Made by a program: the position numbers and the translations under genes
DNA from: a virus
Length of the DNA: 64,000 nucleotides
IMG/VR virus record: IMGVR_UViG_3300013126_000019
Coordinates: 16,689 to 80,688 of that record
Reading direction: 5' to 3' (one strand)
The notes under the pieces: model-generated
What the model saw: only the letters and a program-made list of their open reading frames with translations
Database searches by the model: none
What the model was told of the DNA's origin: nothing
In this document: positions 19,571 through 29,478 of the stretch, in pieces
Position numbering within the stretch: position 1 is the stretch's first letter
Layout: each line of letters begins with the position of its first letter

Positions 19571-22519
19571 TTACGAACTTTTCCTAGAAGTTGCCCAGGC
19601 ATCAGTAAAATAATCATCAAGAGATTTACTGTTATATTTAGTTACTTTACCACCCTTTTTCTGTTGGGCTACAGCACCTGCTCCTAATAGAAGTGCTGGC
19701 GGTAACAAGCCTTTATATATATTAGGATTGCTCATATCAAAAAACCCTACATTACCTACTGCTGATTTAAGTTGTTTGTTTGTAGGAAAAACTACTTCCC
19801 ATGCATCATCTAAATTTCTTACTCTTTCTATTCCTCTATGTTGATTATGAATAGCTACATCATAATCTAACAACTGTTCATTTAATGGTGCAGTTTTTCT
19901 GTGAAAATTAAATAAATCCATTTCTTTTCCAGCTGGAGAATTTGTACCCATTTTTATTAACTCTTCAGAGGTTATAGGATTTTTTCCTAAACCGTATAAT
20001 TTATATAAAGTGGGTTCAATATCTCCTGTATGCATCCATGCACCAGAAGTTGTATAGCTACTTGCTGAACCTTTAGGGGGAACTGTATAAACACCACTGC
20101 CTGAATATCCAGAATCTCCTAATTGAAACTTAGATTCATCAAAAACATCAAATTTTTTAGGGGAACCATGTTCTAATATCCAAGGACTACCATCAGGATT
20201 TACTAATTTAGAATCTCCAAAAGCTTTTTTAAACCAACTACTTTGTTGTTGTACAAATTGCTCAGGAGTTCCTTTAAATGTAGAACCATCTGGATTCTTC
20301 ATCCATGTTCCATTAGCTTTAGTAGATTCTTCTATTGTATTGTATTCATTAATAAGCTCTGGATATTTAGGTGTATCAGGATTCCATTTAGCCCAATCTA
20401 TTTCTGATTTGAATTTACCAGTATTACTAGAACTAGGTAGTGGCTTAACAATATAGTCAAACCCACCAATATCATTTTTAACTTTACCTACTTGTTTAAA
20501 ATTTAAACCTGTACCAATCAATTCTCTTTCTTCACTTAACGGAATATTTTGACCAATACCGCGCGCAAAGTCTCTAGTGTTTTCTTTATTTATCAATTGC
20601 AATTCATCTTCTGCCAGTGGTGTATATTCATTAGCAATGAAGTTGTTTTTCATTTTTGATAAATGTCTGCTTGGTATAACAATCCTATCTGGAGCACCAC
20701 TGTATCCTACTCTGCCTACGCCTACACTAAATGATGTAGGCCTGTCACCAAAATTTATTGATCCATTTTCTTCAGTAGCACCTAAAGTGCTTTGTCCTGC
20801 TTTGTTACTGTTAAAACGTCTTGTGGCAATTACATTTGAGTTTTCAGGAATTTCAAGCTGATATTTATTAATGATATTGTTTAGCTGTTGTCTTTTAGCG
20901 GCATCGACTGGTCCAAATCTACCTGTAAAAGGAGAACTGTCATGCTGGTATTCAATTATAAGACGTCTTTCTGCTGGAGTCAATTTACCACTATTTATTA
21001 GTGAATTAAACATGTCTGCACTGGCTTCCTGAGAAAGACCTATTGCCGGACTTTTCCATGCGTAAGGTATCATTGAGTTACCAGTTGCAACATTCTTGTA
21101 TGCATTAACAAATGCTTTAATATCTTGAGGTAAAGATCCTGCTCCTAAAAAGTTTAAAGCATTTAAACTACCTTCAAAAGCTACATCAGTTAAATTACCA
21201 GTGCCTTTGTTATACTCAGTCAATGCTTGTCTAAAATCAGAATCGGGATTAAGAAAGTTATATGCACCGTGTGCTGCAAATCCTGTATTAGCTATATTAC
21301 CCAATGTTAAGCCTGTACCTAGTAGCTCCGTGCCTAATAAACCACTAGCTGCTGTTAGTGTTGCTGGTGCCATAAGAGCAGCTTCAAAAATGGGCACACT
21401 TGGTAGTCCAGCTGGATCTGTGTTATAAGGATTTTTTTTCCACTCGTATTCTGCTTGCCGTCTAGCCTTTTCTTGAGAATCTAAAATTTTATTTTCAGCA
21501 TCTAACTCAGCATTAAATTTAGTTGGTCCGGGATGTTGGGCTGCATAAATATTCTTTAGTGCATTTTGTAAAGCCGGTGCCTCTAAATTTGTACCGGCAA
21601 ATCTTTGTCCCCATCCAGAAGCTTCATAGTCTTTTACTGAATTCCAACCCATTGCCTGAGCTCTTCTGTTAAGCTCCATGTTTTCATTATAGGATTTACT
21701 ATAATCATAACTAGGAGAAAAAGTTCCCATAGTTTGCGCTTTAGGCAAATGTCCCCCCTCTTGAAATGAAGCTGCTCTATTTTGTATTTCTTCATTTATC
21801 TTACGCTGTCTTAACCTTAAATTTGGCGTTTCTTCTACAGGTGTATTTGTTTTATACCCAGGATTTCTTAAACCAGGGGATAAATTTGAAAATGGAATTT
21901 CATTTGGAGCTAATGAAAAGTAATTACGCAAAATCATATAATATGCATCAACGGGTCTTGTGCGCCCATTTCTCAAAGATTGTTGATAGTCTATATTAGA
22001 TTTTGGTTGAGCTACTAAAGGTACCACATCTTCTTTCCAACACTCGTCACCGGGGTGACATTGTCTTTTCATGCTGATCATTTTTGCAGCTATCTCTGGA
22101 CCATACTTATTAAGACTTTGTTGGTAGTACTCAAATAAAGAACTATTTGAAGTTGGTGGTATAGCTAAATTATCTACACAGTTTCCATTTCCATCTGGCA
22201 CTTTTCCCTCAGGGCAATTTGTTAAACCCATCATCATATATGAATCTCCAGTAAAACCACCGGCAGCAAATTTTAACAAGTTCTCATTTTGCCGTAATGG
22301 TACCTTTTGTTCTATTACACCCATAGCTCCTGGAAAGTTATATGATGGTACTCCAGGTTTCATCATAACACTACCACCAAAATTTCCATCTGGATATACA
22401 GGTGTAGCCTGTACATAATCCTCTACACCTAACATAGTTAATGCATCACCCGGTATAAATAACTCTTTATGTTTTTTGTCTTTACTGTTTTTCTTGTAAC
22501 CTGTAGTACTAACTTTCAT
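19571..22519 (-). CDS. Virion protein with candidate ADP-ribosyltransferase domain (982 aa)
   Basis: The N-terminal part is Pro/Gly-rich and contains the LPKAQTMGT element shared with the upstream 1040-residue protein. A hydrophobic region (about residues 375-430) may interact with membrane. At about residues 760-860 the sequence reads SSWFKKAFGDSKLVNPDGSP, then LEHGSPKKFDVFDESKFQLG and SGSGVYTVP. This is the pattern of the ART-PolyVal family of ADP-ribosyltransferases: a WFGDS-like lead, an HG(T/S) motif at 784-786, FDxFD, then GxGxY at about 807-811. A third catalytic position could not be fixed by eye. A protein of this kind inside the virion block could be injected with DNA to modify host targets, as T4 Alt does. 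The activity is inferred. Confidence 0.75.
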   Translation of the reverse strand: MKVSTTGYKKNSKDKKHKELFIPGDALTMLGVEDYVQATPVYPDGNFGGSVMMKPGVPSYNFPGAMGVIEQKVPLRQNENLLKFAAGGFTGDSYMMMGLTNCPEGKVPDGNGNCVDNLAIPPTSNSSLFEYYQQSLNKYGPEIAAKMISMKRQCHPGDECWKEDVVPLVAQPKSNIDYQQSLRNGRTRPVDAYYMILRNYFSLAPNEIPFSNLSPGLRNPGYKTNTPVEETPNLRLRQRKINEEIQNRAASFQEGGHLPKAQTMGTFSPSYDYSKSYNENMELNRRAQAMGWNSVKDYEASGWGQRFAGTNLEAPALQNALKNIYAAQHPGPTKFNAELDAENKILDSQEKARRQAEYEWKKNPYNTDPAGLPSVPIFEAALMAPATLTAASGLLGTELLGTGLTLGNIANTGFAAHGAYNFLNPDSDFRQALTEYNKGTGNLTDVAFEGSLNALNFLGAGSLPQDIKAFVNAYKNVATGNSMIPYAWKSPAIGLSQEASADMFNSLINSGKLTPAERRLIIEYQHDSSPFTGRFGPVDAAKRQQLNNIINKYQLEIPENSNVIATRRFNSNKAGQSTLGATEENGSINFGDRPTSFSVGVGRVGYSGAPDRIVIPSRHLSKMKNNFIANEYTPLAEDELQLINKENTRDFARGIGQNIPLSEERELIGTGLNFKQVGKVKNDIGGFDYIVKPLPSSSNTGKFKSEIDWAKWNPDTPKYPELINEYNTIEESTKANGTWMKNPDGSTFKGTPEQFVQQQSSWFKKAFGDSKLVNPDGSPWILEHGSPKKFDVFDESKFQLGDSGYSGSGVYTVPPKGSASSYTTSGAWMHTGDIEPTLYKLYGLGKNPITSEELIKMGTNSPAGKEMDLFNFHRKTAPLNEQLLDYDVAIHNQHRGIERVRNLDDAWEVVFPTNKQLKSAVGNVGFFDMSNPNIYKGLLPPALLLGAGAVAQQKKGGKVTKYNSKSLDDYFTDAWATSRKSS

Positions 22520-25500
22520 TATCTAGGAGAATTAAGAAGTTTATTATTTGCAATTTTTAATGACATAAGTTTATCACGACTCTCTGTCTTAATGAGAACA
22601 ACGTGGTTATAGTAATGTCTGAATTTTTTTCTTTGGGTAGCTACTTTTGCATAATCCAAGTTATTTGGATTAAGGTTTCTAATGTAACCATTTTCTTCAG
22701 TTTCCCAAATAGGTTGCTGAACTATAACCCCACCATTAACATATTCTCCACGATCTCTAGTAATATCCCAAAACTGATTAAATCTATACTTCTGCTCTTC
22801 CTTAGAAAACAGTATATCAATACTTGCTTGATTAATAATAGGATAGTTAAGCATTGCAAATGGGTCTTCTTTAGGCTTAAGGTTTAAATTAAGCATACCA
22901 GAAACCTGCTCTGAGTTATATATGATGGCATGATCAAAATTCTCATCTAGTACATGGAAAGAGTCAATTCCGTTTGGTGCAAACTTATAGGCTTCCATTA
23001 TATACTCGATGTTTCTTGTAGTGTTTACAAGCTGACCGGTTTGAGCTATATAGTCAATCTCAAATGGATAATAGGTTCCATAGTAGTTACAGTAGTCATC
23101 AGATCTTAAATTGTGTCTCCAAATACCGTTGTCTTTAGTTGTGTAAAAATCTATAGGTGCAGAGATAACTAAATCAGGATGCCAGTCATGAAAGGATATC
23201 CAATATTTTTGTTTAGGGTCATAACTTACTGTCCACGATGTATCATTAAAGTATCGGGGATCACCCAAATAAATAATAACTGAACTGGGTTTACCATCTA
23301 TAACAGGATGAAATATATTGCCTGAATCATATACAAGTTGCGTAGGTGCATCAGGTCTTAGCATATAGTCCTTTTTACAGAAGTATACTATTTGATCATC
23401 ATTATCATAAATACTTTGACAACCAATACCTATTACAGGATTATCAGTAAGTTGAAAATCTGGAAAATCCCATAATAACCTAAATGGTAAATACCAACTA
23501 AACCACCACTTCATACCATTATTAGAAATCTCATCAAGACCTTGACCAATTGTAAAGACTTTACCTTGACTCTGACTCATCCAGAATAATCCAAATGGTG
23601 TATTAGTAGCTGCAAATTTATTTTGACAGGCCCCATACTGATTTGCAATTTCTGTATTAGTAACACTTTGCGGAGGTGTTGCAAACAAACCACCATCACC
23701 TAAAATAACTTTTGTGTTTAACTCAGTCTGAAGTGTATCTTGACCGGCATATAATAGCGGACTACCATCTTTAAACAATATTGCAAAACCTGTTTTATTA
23801 ATTGATTTTATAGTTATAGGTTTTGTATTATAGTCTTGATAGTCGTTAGTTAGGAATACATCCCAGGTATCTTTTGGAGAATCTGAAGATGGTAAAGAGT
23901 AAATAATTCTATAGGGTAGAGATACGTAACATGTTGCAGAAACGTAAGGGTCATAATATGTCTCTTGCATTTTACCCCATGAAATAAAGTTGCTAAACAA
24001 AGACGTATTACTTAAAGAGTAATCATACTTGTAGTAATTACCAACTTTAATTATCTGGGTATCAAACATCTCAGGAAGATCTGTATACGAATATGCATCA
24101 TAATGTCTTCTTGATGGTTCATTATCCCAATCTCTATATGCAAGGTTAATTTCAGACTCAACATAGAAATCTCTAATACTTGAATTAAACAAGTAGAAGT
24201 ATGCATTTTTAAGTGCAAATCTAAATTTAGAAGCACTTATATTAGCACTAGAGCTATCATTATCTCCTAAATTTCCATAATCACTATAATCAGAATTATA
24301 AGCAGTAGAAGAAACCGTCATTACTGGACAGTTAGATCCGCCTATAGGTAATTGATAAGTTGGGGAATTGGGGTCTGTATCAGTAATACAGTCATTAGGT
24401 ATAGTATAATCCCAGTTTGGATTAGATACAACTGAATAAGTTGTCTGTTGGGTTACTCCCCCACTTACTCCAGGATTAACACCATTACCACCCTGTACAT
24501 CTGTAATACCTTCAAATTCCTCTGGCGCAGCTCCTCTATCAAGGTGAGCAAGATTGCTTGGTATATTCCAATAATTAGTGTCAGTAAGATTCTGCAATAC
24601 ACTGGCTATAAAGCCTTGAGGTTCAAACTCTGTAAAGTCTGCCCAATATCTTGGATAACCAACCATATAATAATCCCGATAGTTAAATTCAGTGCCATCA
24701 GGAACATTATACAACCAGTCATAAAAATAAAAGAAGGTATTTTTTTCAGTATATCTCCCTACATAGGTATCTCCACCAAATAATAAAGAAGAACTGTAAA
24801 TACGTTTTTGTGTAATAGGTTTATTGTTATTTACAATTTCTCTACACGGTATAGGTATCTGTCTTACACTTTGTACTTGACCATATTGATTATCCATACG
24901 GACTTTTAACCCACTATAATAACAAGAAGGTACAGTGCGTATTTCAGCTCTAGGATCTTTGTCGTGATCCCAAGGTTTATTTGGACCATGATAGTCTGGA
25001 TTTGTTAAAGCATCTCCATAATAGCTACCAATAGTCTGAGCAGTATTATCTGCTACAAATGGATTTTGTAATGTAGTAGGTGTACCATTACCATTACCAA
25101 TATGTAAAGCCACAGTTCTATGACGATACATATTATTAATTTTAAATTGCACTGTACTATTAGGTACAAAAAAGTTTTGAAAAGTTGGGTCTAAATATAA
25201 AGACTTATCAATTCTTCTTCTTGTATTTCCCCAAACTGCATTACCTTTCCAATAAGTGTGAAGATTTGCATGGGCTAAATATCTCCATGCATAGTGTCTA
25301 TATTTAACTAAAGATTTTATAATATCCATAGCCACACCCATACCTTGTGAAAAGTATTGACCTGTTAAAATAATACCCGATGCAACTCTTAATACTTTAG
25401 GTAAAGCTTGTATATCAGGCTGCTCAATTTGTTTTTTGTAACGACCACCACTATAACCTGCTAGTAATGCTGATTCAGCAGCGTAACTCGCTTGTGTAGA

Positions 25501-27900
25501 AAGAGCAGCTGAATCCAATCCCCCAAAGCCTGCAGCAATTCCTAACATATTAGCAAAGGATGAACCTGCAATATTTAAAGGTATATACCCGGTATTTGCA
25601 AGAGCTATGTTAGCAGCACTTGCTGTAGTATTTAATCCAGCAAGTGACTCAAAACCTTCTGTCTTTTTACCAGCTAATTTGAATATTAAAGCTTCAGCAA
25701 TACCTGTTAAAGCACCTACAATAAAAGCTAGATCTGTTAGTAGTTTTTCTTTAGGATGTCCTGGTACAGGCTCCCAAGAACCTTTTGCTATATTTTTATT
25801 ACCGAATATATGGGATGTTTCAGCATAGACTTTTAACTCTATTGGTGCAAGATATGGGTTTCTAAAGTTAGTTTCTGGTGAGTGAAACGTAAACATATCC
25901 TGTCTGTAGAATCCGATATTGTCAGGATTTACAGAAGGGCCTTGTGCAGGATTATTTACAGTTCCTGAATAAGCCTCATACTCTGGGGGCGAATCACCAG
26001 GACCACCTTCAAGTTCTCTAGCTGATAATGCAGGATCTGCATATAAAGGATTATAGGGATAGTTTTGAAATAAACCAATTTCGGTACCATCCGTTTCACC
26101 ACCAGTTACACTTTGTAATCTGTAGGTGCGCATATTGTTTAATAATCCTTTTGCAATAACTGTCTTATTACCAACACGGGTACCTCTTAATATTTCATAA
26201 CCTACAACACCAGGGATGATATTACCATCATTATCTAGGGGTGTTTTTATATTTGAAAATTCTACACCTAGTAATCTTATAGCAATAGCATCACCTTGAG
26301 CATTAGTTCTAGTATGTGTTAAAGCATCATATATTGTTGATGTCTGACTACCATTAAATAAATAAATTAAATCAGCCGGCATCTTATGGTGCCTAATAGG
26401 CTTACCACATAAATCATAGTCAATGTTAGATGTACCTGACCATAAACTGTTATAGGTAGCATTCCAAACTTGGGGCATATCATCAACGTATTTTTCAGAT
26501 GATTCCCAGTAGCCCATTTTACCACGAGCAACTACAACACCTCCATCAGCTAATGTTTGTTGTGTTATACTTGTATGATATGCAGTATTATATACCTGCC
26601 ATCTTTTTGGTACATATGGGTCAACATCCTCTAGTTGTTCATATGCGTCAGAATTTGTTGTAACGTAATCATTTACACCATCCCATTCTCTATTTAACTC
26701 TTTTGCTCTACCCGGTATATGGTATGATGAACTTGTAGAGCCATCTTTATATACCCATCTAATCCAAAAAGCATACTGCTCATCACGCATATATCCTACA
26801 TTAGTACCACCTTTTTCATAGTAGTCATTAGGATATTCTACCATAACCCAGTTAGTACTAATCTGATTAGCAAAAGGTTGGTAGTTAAAATCAAATTTAG
26901 CAGTAGGGCCTATTCTAAATAAGTTGTCACCAATAGAAACCATTGATTCAGACTTATCATAGTTAATTCCTTTAAACGGAATAATCTTAATAGGAATATT
27001 TGGTAAAGACTCTTCTAAATTATCAATACCAATATGTTTTGTTCTAGTGCTGTATACACCAACTCTTTGAGCTGCTGTATTACTACCTACCATTTTTACT
27101 ATAACTAATTCAAATTCATCATAGTTATCTACATCAAGATTGCTAAATTCAATATCTAGTGAGCCTTGAAGATTTGCATGATTAAATACACCGGCAATAT
27201 TACTAGGAGGGAAATAATCTGTAGCTTTAACACTATTAACTGCATACGCTATAACTGCAAAATAAGAACCATTTGCAAGTGTACCGCCTGTTGTTCCTGT
27301 AGTAATATTAATACACGGACTATTAGAATTTCTATTAAGTAGGATAGCATCACAATCAAGGTGCGGAGTATCAACACATATTACGCATCCTGCTGCATCT
27401 GTAATACAGTTTTGCTGATAAGGAACTTTATCAACATTGATAGATCTATCAGGGTTATTATTATCAGCAAAGTATACTTGATAAGTGCAATCAAAATTCA
27501 TTTTTGCTGCACCGGTAACCAAAAAATCAGTACTAAAATTTAAACACTTGTCATTAACTACTTTTTTATATGCATCTGCATCACCACATTTAGCGGTGTC
27601 AAATAAACCAATTTCCGAATCTGTATTATTAGTTGAAAAAATAGCCCATGTTGTTTCATACATATAGACAGCTCCTATAATGGTATATGGGGCTGATCCG
27701 CAGCTAAGATTAGAGCGCTCATTACTTAATGATCCAAGTTCACCTTCATTAGTATTATTAACCGCATTACGTGCATGAAACCACGCACCTTCTGGAAAAT
27801 AAACTTCATCATAATCTTTATAAAGCCCTTTATTAAAGGTCATTGTTCTAACTTCTGAACCAGAAGCCATAGAACCAGCAGATCTTTCTTTTTTAGCCAT
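22519..27900 (-). CDS. Tail nozzle/hub protein, T7 gp12 / P22 gp10-like (1793 aa)
   Basis: The N-terminus reads MTFNKGLYKDYDEVYFPEGA then WFHARNAVNNTNEGELGSLS. The pattern of a promised set-up residue block, PxGxWxxARNxVNxxxGEL, is typical of tail tubular protein B and P22 gp10-type proteins, which form a beta-propeller nozzle at the end of a short tail. The remaining sequence is beta-rich with many aromatic and Asp/Asn turns, and includes a more helical hydrophobic insert around residues 700-850. The length is far above that of T7 gp12 (about 800 residues), as is usual for crAss-like relatives. It directly follows the two adaptor genes, as expected. Its stop and the next start overlap as TAATG. 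Confidence 0.75.
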   Translation of the reverse strand: MAKKERSAGSMASGSEVRTMTFNKGLYKDYDEVYFPEGAWFHARNAVNNTNEGELGSLSNERSNLSCGSAPYTIIGAVYMYETTWAIFSTNNTDSEIGLFDTAKCGDADAYKKVVNDKCLNFSTDFLVTGAAKMNFDCTYQVYFADNNNPDRSINVDKVPYQQNCITDAAGCVICVDTPHLDCDAILLNRNSNSPCINITTGTTGGTLANGSYFAVIAYAVNSVKATDYFPPSNIAGVFNHANLQGSLDIEFSNLDVDNYDEFELVIVKMVGSNTAAQRVGVYSTRTKHIGIDNLEESLPNIPIKIIPFKGINYDKSESMVSIGDNLFRIGPTAKFDFNYQPFANQISTNWVMVEYPNDYYEKGGTNVGYMRDEQYAFWIRWVYKDGSTSSSYHIPGRAKELNREWDGVNDYVTTNSDAYEQLEDVDPYVPKRWQVYNTAYHTSITQQTLADGGVVVARGKMGYWESSEKYVDDMPQVWNATYNSLWSGTSNIDYDLCGKPIRHHKMPADLIYLFNGSQTSTIYDALTHTRTNAQGDAIAIRLLGVEFSNIKTPLDNDGNIIPGVVGYEILRGTRVGNKTVIAKGLLNNMRTYRLQSVTGGETDGTEIGLFQNYPYNPLYADPALSARELEGGPGDSPPEYEAYSGTVNNPAQGPSVNPDNIGFYRQDMFTFHSPETNFRNPYLAPIELKVYAETSHIFGNKNIAKGSWEPVPGHPKEKLLTDLAFIVGALTGIAEALIFKLAGKKTEGFESLAGLNTTASAANIALANTGYIPLNIAGSSFANMLGIAAGFGGLDSAALSTQASYAAESALLAGYSGGRYKKQIEQPDIQALPKVLRVASGIILTGQYFSQGMGVAMDIIKSLVKYRHYAWRYLAHANLHTYWKGNAVWGNTRRRIDKSLYLDPTFQNFFVPNSTVQFKINNMYRHRTVALHIGNGNGTPTTLQNPFVADNTAQTIGSYYGDALTNPDYHGPNKPWDHDKDPRAEIRTVPSCYYSGLKVRMDNQYGQVQSVRQIPIPCREIVNNNKPITQKRIYSSSLLFGGDTYVGRYTEKNTFFYFYDWLYNVPDGTEFNYRDYYMVGYPRYWADFTEFEPQGFIASVLQNLTDTNYWNIPSNLAHLDRGAAPEEFEGITDVQGGNGVNPGVSGGVTQQTTYSVVSNPNWDYTIPNDCITDTDPNSPTYQLPIGGSNCPVMTVSSTAYNSDYSDYGNLGDNDSSSANISASKFRFALKNAYFYLFNSSIRDFYVESEINLAYRDWDNEPSRRHYDAYSYTDLPEMFDTQIIKVGNYYKYDYSLSNTSLFSNFISWGKMQETYYDPYVSATCYVSLPYRIIYSLPSSDSPKDTWDVFLTNDYQDYNTKPITIKSINKTGFAILFKDGSPLLYAGQDTLQTELNTKVILGDGGLFATPPQSVTNTEIANQYGACQNKFAATNTPFGLFWMSQSQGKVFTIGQGLDEISNNGMKWWFSWYLPFRLLWDFPDFQLTDNPVIGIGCQSIYDNDDQIVYFCKKDYMLRPDAPTQLVYDSGNIFHPVIDGKPSSVIIYLGDPRYFNDTSWTVSYDPKQKYWISFHDWHPDLVISAPIDFYTTKDNGIWRHNLRSDDYCNYYGTYYPFEIDYIAQTGQLVNTTRNIEYIMEAYKFAPNGIDSFHVLDENFDHAIIYNSEQVSGMLNLNLKPKEDPFAMLNYPIINQASIDILFSKEEQKYRFNQFWDITRDRGEYVNGGVIVQQPIWETEENGYIRNLNPNNLDYAKVATQRKKFRHYYNHVVLIKTESRDKLMSLKIANNKLLNSPR

Positions 27901-27902
27901 TA

Positions 27903-28805
27903 TTAAACTGCATTATTGATGTTATAATCTATAGGTCTATAGTAAGACTTGAACATATCATAGTACTTAGAGTACATTGCTTTACGATTCATAGCCCATA
28001 CTTTTTGCATTTCAGAGAAGTTAGGAGTATTTACAATACTTAAAGCGTTATTTCTGGCAGCTCTAAATTCTGCAGCAACAAGTTGATATTGACCTGATAC
28101 ATTTTCACCAGACATAACAAGAGTTTCTAAAATTTTTTTCTTAAGCGCATACTCATAGTATTCATTAAGCATAGGATGATCTGGGACCATTAATTCACCA
28201 TCTTCATTTTCTAGTGTACCTTGATAATTTATATAGATCTTACCGTCTTGAAAAGTGGTCCAAATAAAATTATCTTTGATGTATGCTTCATCTAATCCCT
28301 TATAAGATAAGTTAGGACACTCGCAATCAATGAATTGTGAATTCTTAAATCTAATAGGAAACATGCGGTTATAGGTTCTTGTTTCAGTGTTTACTACTTG
28401 GATTAGCTGATAGGCATCTCCACATTGAGTTAAACATACTGGAGTATTAGGCGTATTAACATTAGAACAATTGTTACCATCTACCCAACCTCTATAACTA
28501 GGTACAACTTGTTGAATATTAGTACCTTGAGGTGGAACAAATGATACTGTATAATCACCGCACAGTAATGCAAAATTCATCACATAAAAGTCATCCGGTA
28601 ATCTTACACGCCCTTTCTCTACTTCAAGAACACGCTCTTTGGTCATATAGATTCTAAGACCTAAATCGTAGTTTGTCTTAATTGCAATTTTAATTAACGT
28701 TGCAGGATCAACCTTACCTTCCAAAGACAAGCCTGGAAGATCTACTTTAACATCTTCTAAAAGTTGTTCAAAGGTTCTGTATTTAAGAGTGTAGTTGTAA
28801 TTCAT
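27903..28805 (-). CDS. Tail/connector adaptor protein (300 aa)
   Basis: A 300-residue protein beginning MNYNYTLKYRTFEQLLEDVK. It contains VRLPDDFYVMNFALLCGDYT, a Cys cluster (NTPVCLTQCGDAYQL, DCECPNL) and a C-terminal helical segment with AARNNALSIVNTPNFSEMQK. I recall this layout (LPDDFYVMNFA and NNALSIVNTPNF) from a conserved structural family of crAss-like and related Bacteroidota phages next to the tail adaptor. No enzyme motif is present. It overlaps the upstream 223-residue gene by the TAATG coupling and precedes the nozzle gene, which supports a role in the neck or tail-tube junction. Confidence 0.75.
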   Translation of the reverse strand: MNYNYTLKYRTFEQLLEDVKVDLPGLSLEGKVDPATLIKIAIKTNYDLGLRIYMTKERVLEVEKGRVRLPDDFYVMNFALLCGDYTVSFVPPQGTNIQQVVPSYRGWVDGNNCSNVNTPNTPVCLTQCGDAYQLIQVVNTETRTYNRMFPIRFKNSQFIDCECPNLSYKGLDEAYIKDNFIWTTFQDGKIYINYQGTLENEDGELMVPDHPMLNEYYEYALKKKILETLVMSGENVSGQYQLVAAEFRAARNNALSIVNTPNFSEMQKVWAMNRKAMYSKYYDMFKSYYRPIDYNINNAV

Positions 28806-29476
28806 TATCTAGCAATGTTTTGTTTATCTGATATGGCCATATCTGATGGCACCTGCATACTAACCAGTATTGACTGAATTACTTGTTGCTCTATTTCTGA
28901 AAATAAATACTCAGGAATAGATAGTTGCTGTTCTTGTCTTAGTGTACAATCTGTTTTAGAGTCACAGGTAAAATTAGAAACATCATCTTCAAAAATACCT
29001 TCAACTTTTATAGAATCCCAGTCAATGTTTGGAAAATATAAATAACCATTAAGGTACCAATAATACTTTTGCTTATTATACTTAAACTTTGTAGTTTTAG
29101 TCATTGATACATATTGTGCAGGATCTGTTTTATAGACAGTGTAATAGCCGTCAATTGAGGTAACAGTTCTAAACAGGGGACCGTATGTACCTTCCATGAT
29201 ATTGGGAAGTTTATCCTTAGTTCTTTTAATAGTTACCCCAGATTTGATATCACAACACGCCTCTACCTTATCTACCTCAATAAGATCAACGCAAGGTAAA
29301 GTTCTAAATAAGCTATTGTACTTAATAAGTTGATTAAGAGAGTCTTGTCTGCGTAAAAAGAATTTAGCAGACTTAATGATAAAGCTAAATATCAAACGGT
29401 CAGTAATAAAAGCATCTTGTGTCAAACCTTTTATTATAGAACGGACTCTTGAAACACTTTCACCAATTGTAGTCAT
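28805..29476 (-). CDS. Tail tube adaptor, T7 gp11 / P22 gp4-like candidate (223 aa)
   Basis: The N-terminus is MTTIGESVSRVRSIIKGLTQ followed by DAFITDRLIFSFIIKSAKFF, a helical start typical of short-tail adaptor or gatekeeper proteins that line up under the portal (SxVxxVRxxIK...D...TDR). The remainder is beta-rich and ends with a helical LFSEIEQQVIQSILVSMQVP segment. The size fits T7 gp11-type adaptors of about 200 residues. It lies between a basic 194-residue gene and the 300-residue adaptor partner, followed by the nozzle gene, which is the expected order for a short-tailed or crAss-like tail module. Family assignment is by pattern only. Confidence 0.72.
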   Translation of the reverse strand: MTTIGESVSRVRSIIKGLTQDAFITDRLIFSFIIKSAKFFLRRQDSLNQLIKYNSLFRTLPCVDLIEVDKVEACCDIKSGVTIKRTKDKLPNIMEGTYGPLFRTVTSIDGYYTVYKTDPAQYVSMTKTTKFKYNKQKYYWYLNGYLYFPNIDWDSIKVEGIFEDDVSNFTCDSKTDCTLRQEQQLSIPEYLFSEIEQQVIQSILVSMQVPSDMAISDKQNIAR

Positions 29477-29478
29477 AA

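Noticed and set aside
13562-28805. Short plus-strand frames over the large structural genes
   Set aside because: All lie inside long, well-supported minus-strand genes and have the composition expected of antisense shadows.
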